DNA from: Plectrocnemia conspersa
Lineage: Eukaryota > Arthropoda > Insecta > Trichoptera > Polycentropodidae
Direction: 5' to 3'
Assembly: GCA_009617715.1 (NCBI GenBank)
Contig: VTFK01000072.1
Location: forward strand, 62,001 to 126,000
DNA length: 64,000 nt
The translations under genes were made by a program, and so were the position numbers. Positions 60,936 through 64,000 of the stretch are shown piece by piece. How positions within the stretch are numbered: position 1 is the first letter of the stretch; every line of letters starts with the position of its first letter. The notes below the pieces were generated by a model, which was given only the letters and a program-made list of their open reading frames with translations, was not told where the DNA came from and ran no database searches.

Positions 60936-61186
60936 ATTTCAGATTAATTTCATAATTTTCAGATTTCAGATTAGAAAGAAAAAATATAGTCGATCGCAAT
61001 CCTGAACAAATTGGCCATCCTGTATATATATATACGTATACATATATTAAATTTTGCATCACATTTAAAACTAGTGTATTAATGTATAATATATAAGAAA
61101 CGCACAAAATCAACACGAACTGTTTTAGAAATCAATGAAATACATATTTGATATAATATATTTTTAAGAACAAATCATCCCTTTTT
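60936..61186. other. AT-rich spacer with TA-rich simple sequence
   Basis: A TATATATATACGTATACATA run lies at about 61024-61043. Next to it ATTGGCCATCCTGTA resembles a transposon end; only one such end was seen. Confidence 0.35.
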
Positions 61187-61369
61187 CTAAGAATTTTTGT
61201 CATAATTCGCTAGCAATTCAAAAATCATGTTGGCAAGTGATTGGCATAGATCATCAATATGCTTTTCACGTTTCGCACTAGTCTTGACTAATTCGAACGT
61301 TTGCCTTTGATCTACATCCACTAAACCGGTTTCAATTAGTACCACGAGCGAAGAGTTGTGCCTTAGCAA
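61187..61369 (-). CDS. Unassigned 60-codon minus-strand frame
   Basis: The frame has an ATG (61369) and ends with TAG before 61187. The product is charged and predicted by eye to be helical (RQTFELVKTSAKREKHIDD...), with residue use unlike the A/T-driven chance frames around it. It may be the C-terminus of a decayed transposon-associated or host protein. No domain is recognised and no upstream continuation was found. It lies in a transposon graveyard, so a mobile-element origin is likelier than a host gene. Confidence 0.2.
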   Translation of the reverse strand: MLRHNSSLVVLIETGLVDVDQRQTFELVKTSAKREKHIDDLCQSLANMIFELLANYDKNS

Positions 61370-61374
61370 TTACA

Positions 61375-61770
61375 AGGCCTGCCCGATCTGCAGTGGATAT
61401 TAGACAGTGGATTTCAAATGTCAAACCGCAAGGACGGGTATCAAAATGTTTACACCTGGGTATACGTACCTAAGGCAAGTCGAGGGCGAACAATGCCACG
61501 TCTAAACGAATGCCTCTGTTTAATACAAAAGCCGGTGAATTATTCAGTACAATCCCGACTTAAAGCCTCTCGATGCTGATGTATGCTCTTCTCACTCTGG
61601 GGCGTTTCTGGGGCGAGAGCGGATCAAAGGAGCAAGTGTCAGGGATGTTCTTCGGTATTGAATAATAGAGTTGCCTTTGCGGATGGCGCACCATTGGGGA
61701 TACGCTCCGGGGTCATGTGCAACAATTTTATGGATTATCTACATACGTGTGGAATACAAATATGAGAATA
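61375..61770. other. GC-richer block (61.4-61.8 kb)
   Basis: Complex sequence with a 60-codon frame (61583-61765) of no known family. It may be an island like the others, or the decayed body of a mobile element. Confidence 0.25.
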
Positions 61771-62049
61771 TAAGAAAGGCAGCATATTGAACAGTCGATG
61801 TGGGTAAAGGGTCCGTAACTTAAAACTAATCATCGTTTTGAGGTCGTATTCGAAACAAGATATGCTGCTCACTAAGCGATTACAAAGGCACAGTGCTGTC
61901 GACCTTCTCGATTAAATATAATAGCGGATAACAAATCCCAGCATCTTATAAGCTTTAGTCCTTATATTTCCTAATTGCTGATGAAATCCGTAATCAACTT
62001 GAAATTGAACACGAAATTGGTTTTTTGACCTAAAGTAAGTCATAAAACG
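61771..62049. other. Mixed sequence, nothing recognised
   Basis: Moderately complex, without open frames. Confidence 0.3.
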
Positions 62050-62094
62050 ACTTTTCTTAATGCTGATAATTTTAAATGTCTTTTAAATATTATC

Positions 62095-62300
62095 ATCAAT
62101 AATATAAAAACATTAACTAAAGGGCCCAGATTACTGATTAATTCAGATGATTTTGTAATGATATGTACAGGGTAAAATATTACCGATATTATAAAAACAC
62201 GTTGATTTGAAAATATACAATATATATTTGTATTTATTTTCTCGGTATCTACCGATAATTTTTTAATTAACCAAATAGTACAAAAAATCAATTAATTACA
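62095..62300 (+). pseudogene. Reverse transcriptase palm fragment (LINE)
   Basis: The frame reads LLINSDDFVMICTG, a stop, NITDIIKT, and later STDNFLIN. This is the order expected around the catalytic YADD box of non-LTR retrotransposons (YADDxVxY, then a helix, then NGLxIN). The Y-A of YADD is replaced by N-S, while both aspartates remain. The match is about 60 residues with stops. Upstream domains were not found. Confidence 0.45.
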
Positions 62301-62310
62301 TGTAAAATAT

Positions 62311-63175
62311 TTTTTAATTAAAATATAATTATTTTAATTATTTTCATAATCGATAGACTTAGTGAATCAAAGTGCTTACATACTTTTTAATCAATCATTC
62401 AAATTACTAGAATAGAGATCATCTGCGATTGAGTTAATTCAGCTAAATTTCTGGAACATTTTTCTAGTTTATTGTGTATACAATAACTAATAATAATTGG
62501 AACGGATTTAATATACATTTAGATCGGATCAATATCGGCGTTTTTGTGTGTGTGGATTTACAAATAAATTAAATAACATGAAATAAAATCTTTGCGTCTT
62601 GAAACAACAAATACAAAAACGTAACACGAACTTTATTAAAATTTGTAACCCACACCTGTTTTTGAGATTAGCGTTAAACGATAATAAGAAGTGTGCCTTT
62701 CCAACATTTTGTTTTGTTCAACGAACGAATTCTGCGTATTTCAGTCATAGTAGATACCACCAATAAACATTCTATTTGCAATTTTTTTTTTAGTAGGCGT
62801 AAAAGCATTTTTTTGGTAAGAAGAAACGTCTCACTGTCTCACATTTCGAAACAAAATAAAGGCACATAAAGAACCATGAATTTTGGAGTGGTACTAGTCA
62901 CTCGGGTATATTGAGAGAAAAACTCAAGTATTCAAATTGTTGTATTATAAAAAAAATCATTCGAGATGGCGTAAACGAAAATATTACAATTATTCGATCA
63001 ATTATTTGAATATTCATATGCGTCCTCGAATATGGCTCCATTGTCTGGAATCTCAGTAAATCAGGAAATAAAATATAAAAAAAATAGTTTTTCGCTTTCA
63101 AACAAGTGAAAATTCTCTTAAGGCTGATAATTTCTTTGTTTTGAAAATAAGTACTTGAAGGCATAGATTATATCC
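62311..63175. other. AT-rich to mixed DNA, nothing recognised
   Basis: An 88-codon minus-strand frame (62898-63164) resembles nothing known. The patch 62640-62760 is a little more complex. Confidence 0.35.
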
Positions 63176-64000
63176 TCGAAAATCACTCGACAACACATAA
63201 ATTTAATAGTTTCACGAAGCACATATGCGCTATGTTAGATATAGAAAAAGCGTTCGACACAGTATGGCATGACGGTTTGATTCATAAACAACAAAAACAA
63301 AACCCCTAATACGTTCGTATCTGAGAAGTAAAAGCTATGTTGTTTTACTTAACAACAAACTCTCGATTACGCGTAAATTCAGCTGGAATTCTTCAGGGAA
63401 GTTTGCTCTGGCCGTACGAACGATATTCCAAAAATAAAAAATACGCGTTTTTTTATGTACGCTGATGATACAGTTCATTTAATTAGTTCTCACGGTATTA
63501 AATCAATCGCGAATAAATTAAAAACACTTTTAAAATTCTAAATAAATATTTTGAGAAATGAAAAATTAAAATCAACCGAAATAAATCAGAAGCAATTATT
63601 TTCACAAAACGTCGGAATACTCTGTCTGAAAAAAAAAAACCACCTCTCCTAAATGAAAAGTGAAATAACGTAAAATAAAAAACAAGCTTTAAATAGTGGC
63701 TTACATCTGGATTCCAAACTTAAATATAATAAACATATTGCAAAGAGCTTGCCGCCATTGTGGTCCTTAAAGCGATATTTAATAAAAATAAGAGCGATTT
63801 TCAAAATTATAAGTCATTCAAAGCAAAGCTAGTATAAAAATAATATATAACACACTATAAAAACTGCACATAACATTAAAAAATCATGCCAGAAAGTATT
63901 ATAAAAATATCTCGCAAAACTACACTAGCCCACTAATCTCGTGTATCAGTGACTATGATAAAAACAACCTTAAATTTAAATAAAAGCACAAAATGCTAAA
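63176..64000 (+). pseudogene. Non-LTR retrotransposon (Jockey/CR1-group LINE) 3' part
   Basis: From 63176 the frame reads ENHSTTHKFNSFTKHI and LDIEKAFDTVWHDGLIHK, the fingers and first palm motif of the reverse transcriptase. A short deletion appears just before LDIEKAFD. Shifted frames then give IRSYLRSKSYVVLLNNK, SAGILQGSLLWP (the AGVPQGSVLGP box), YADDTVH (catalytic aspartates at about 63464-63469) and SSHGIKSIANKLKTLLK. Thumb-region words follow (NKSEAIIFTKR, HLDSKLKYNKHI in broken frames). After a large deletion, NYTSPLISCISDYDKNNLKFK resembles the C-terminal end of such ORF2 proteins, ending near the window edge. Multiple frameshifts and stops: dead. The 3' end is not seen; the element may continue beyond the window. 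Confidence 0.85.

Overview
The window reads as non-coding DNA from an insect nuclear genome. It is strongly AT-rich by eye, has long stretches without open frames, and carries insect-type transposable elements: pogo/Tigger, mariner, Tc1, hAT, Jockey-like LINE relics and tRNA-derived SINEs. A lepidopteran origin is plausible but is inference. No rRNA gene, genuine tRNA gene, CRISPR array or bacterial-style operon was seen, and no protein-coding host gene can be supported with confidence. The window looks like a large intron or a gene desert.

Layout from left to right. A pogo/Tigger element with both ends and TA duplications lies at 559-2286, with a broken transposase. A Jockey-type reverse transcriptase relic follows at about 3.0-3.3 kb. 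From 4 to 13 kb there is AT-rich DNA with SINE relics, a 20-bp-arm hairpin (9897-9940) and small dispersed repeats. A second, older pogo/Tigger relic sits at 13.3-14.1 kb. Between 15 and 27 kb lie full and partial copies of two SINE families, short dispersed repeats and several GC-richer islands.

The block 27.9-31.8 kb is the densest transposon nest. It holds a degraded ZBED-type hAT transposase on the minus strand, a complete-length dead mariner (29272-30555), a 296-bp non-autonomous hAT element with an 8-bp target duplication (30980-31275), and a SINE. From 32 to 58 kb AT-rich DNA is punctuated by GC-richer islands (near 35.3, 37.6, 39.6, 42.2, 43.5, 47.6, 48.7, 54.4 and 58.3 kb). The most CpG-rich, at 54.1-54.6 kb, contains a possible short first coding exon. 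The right end (59.9-64.0 kb) is a second transposon graveyard: a plus-strand hAT relic, a Tc1 C-terminal relic, a reverse transcriptase fragment and a LINE that runs to the window edge.

How the parts work together: every recognisable coding sequence is a defective mobile element. None appears able to move by itself. The GC-richer islands are the only stretches that might serve the host, for example as enhancers or promoters of a gene outside the window. That is inference from base composition and a few motif clusters. I did not find an undescribed biological system. The points most worth checking are the CpG island with its candidate exon, the island series, and two SINE families that appear to share a 3' tail.
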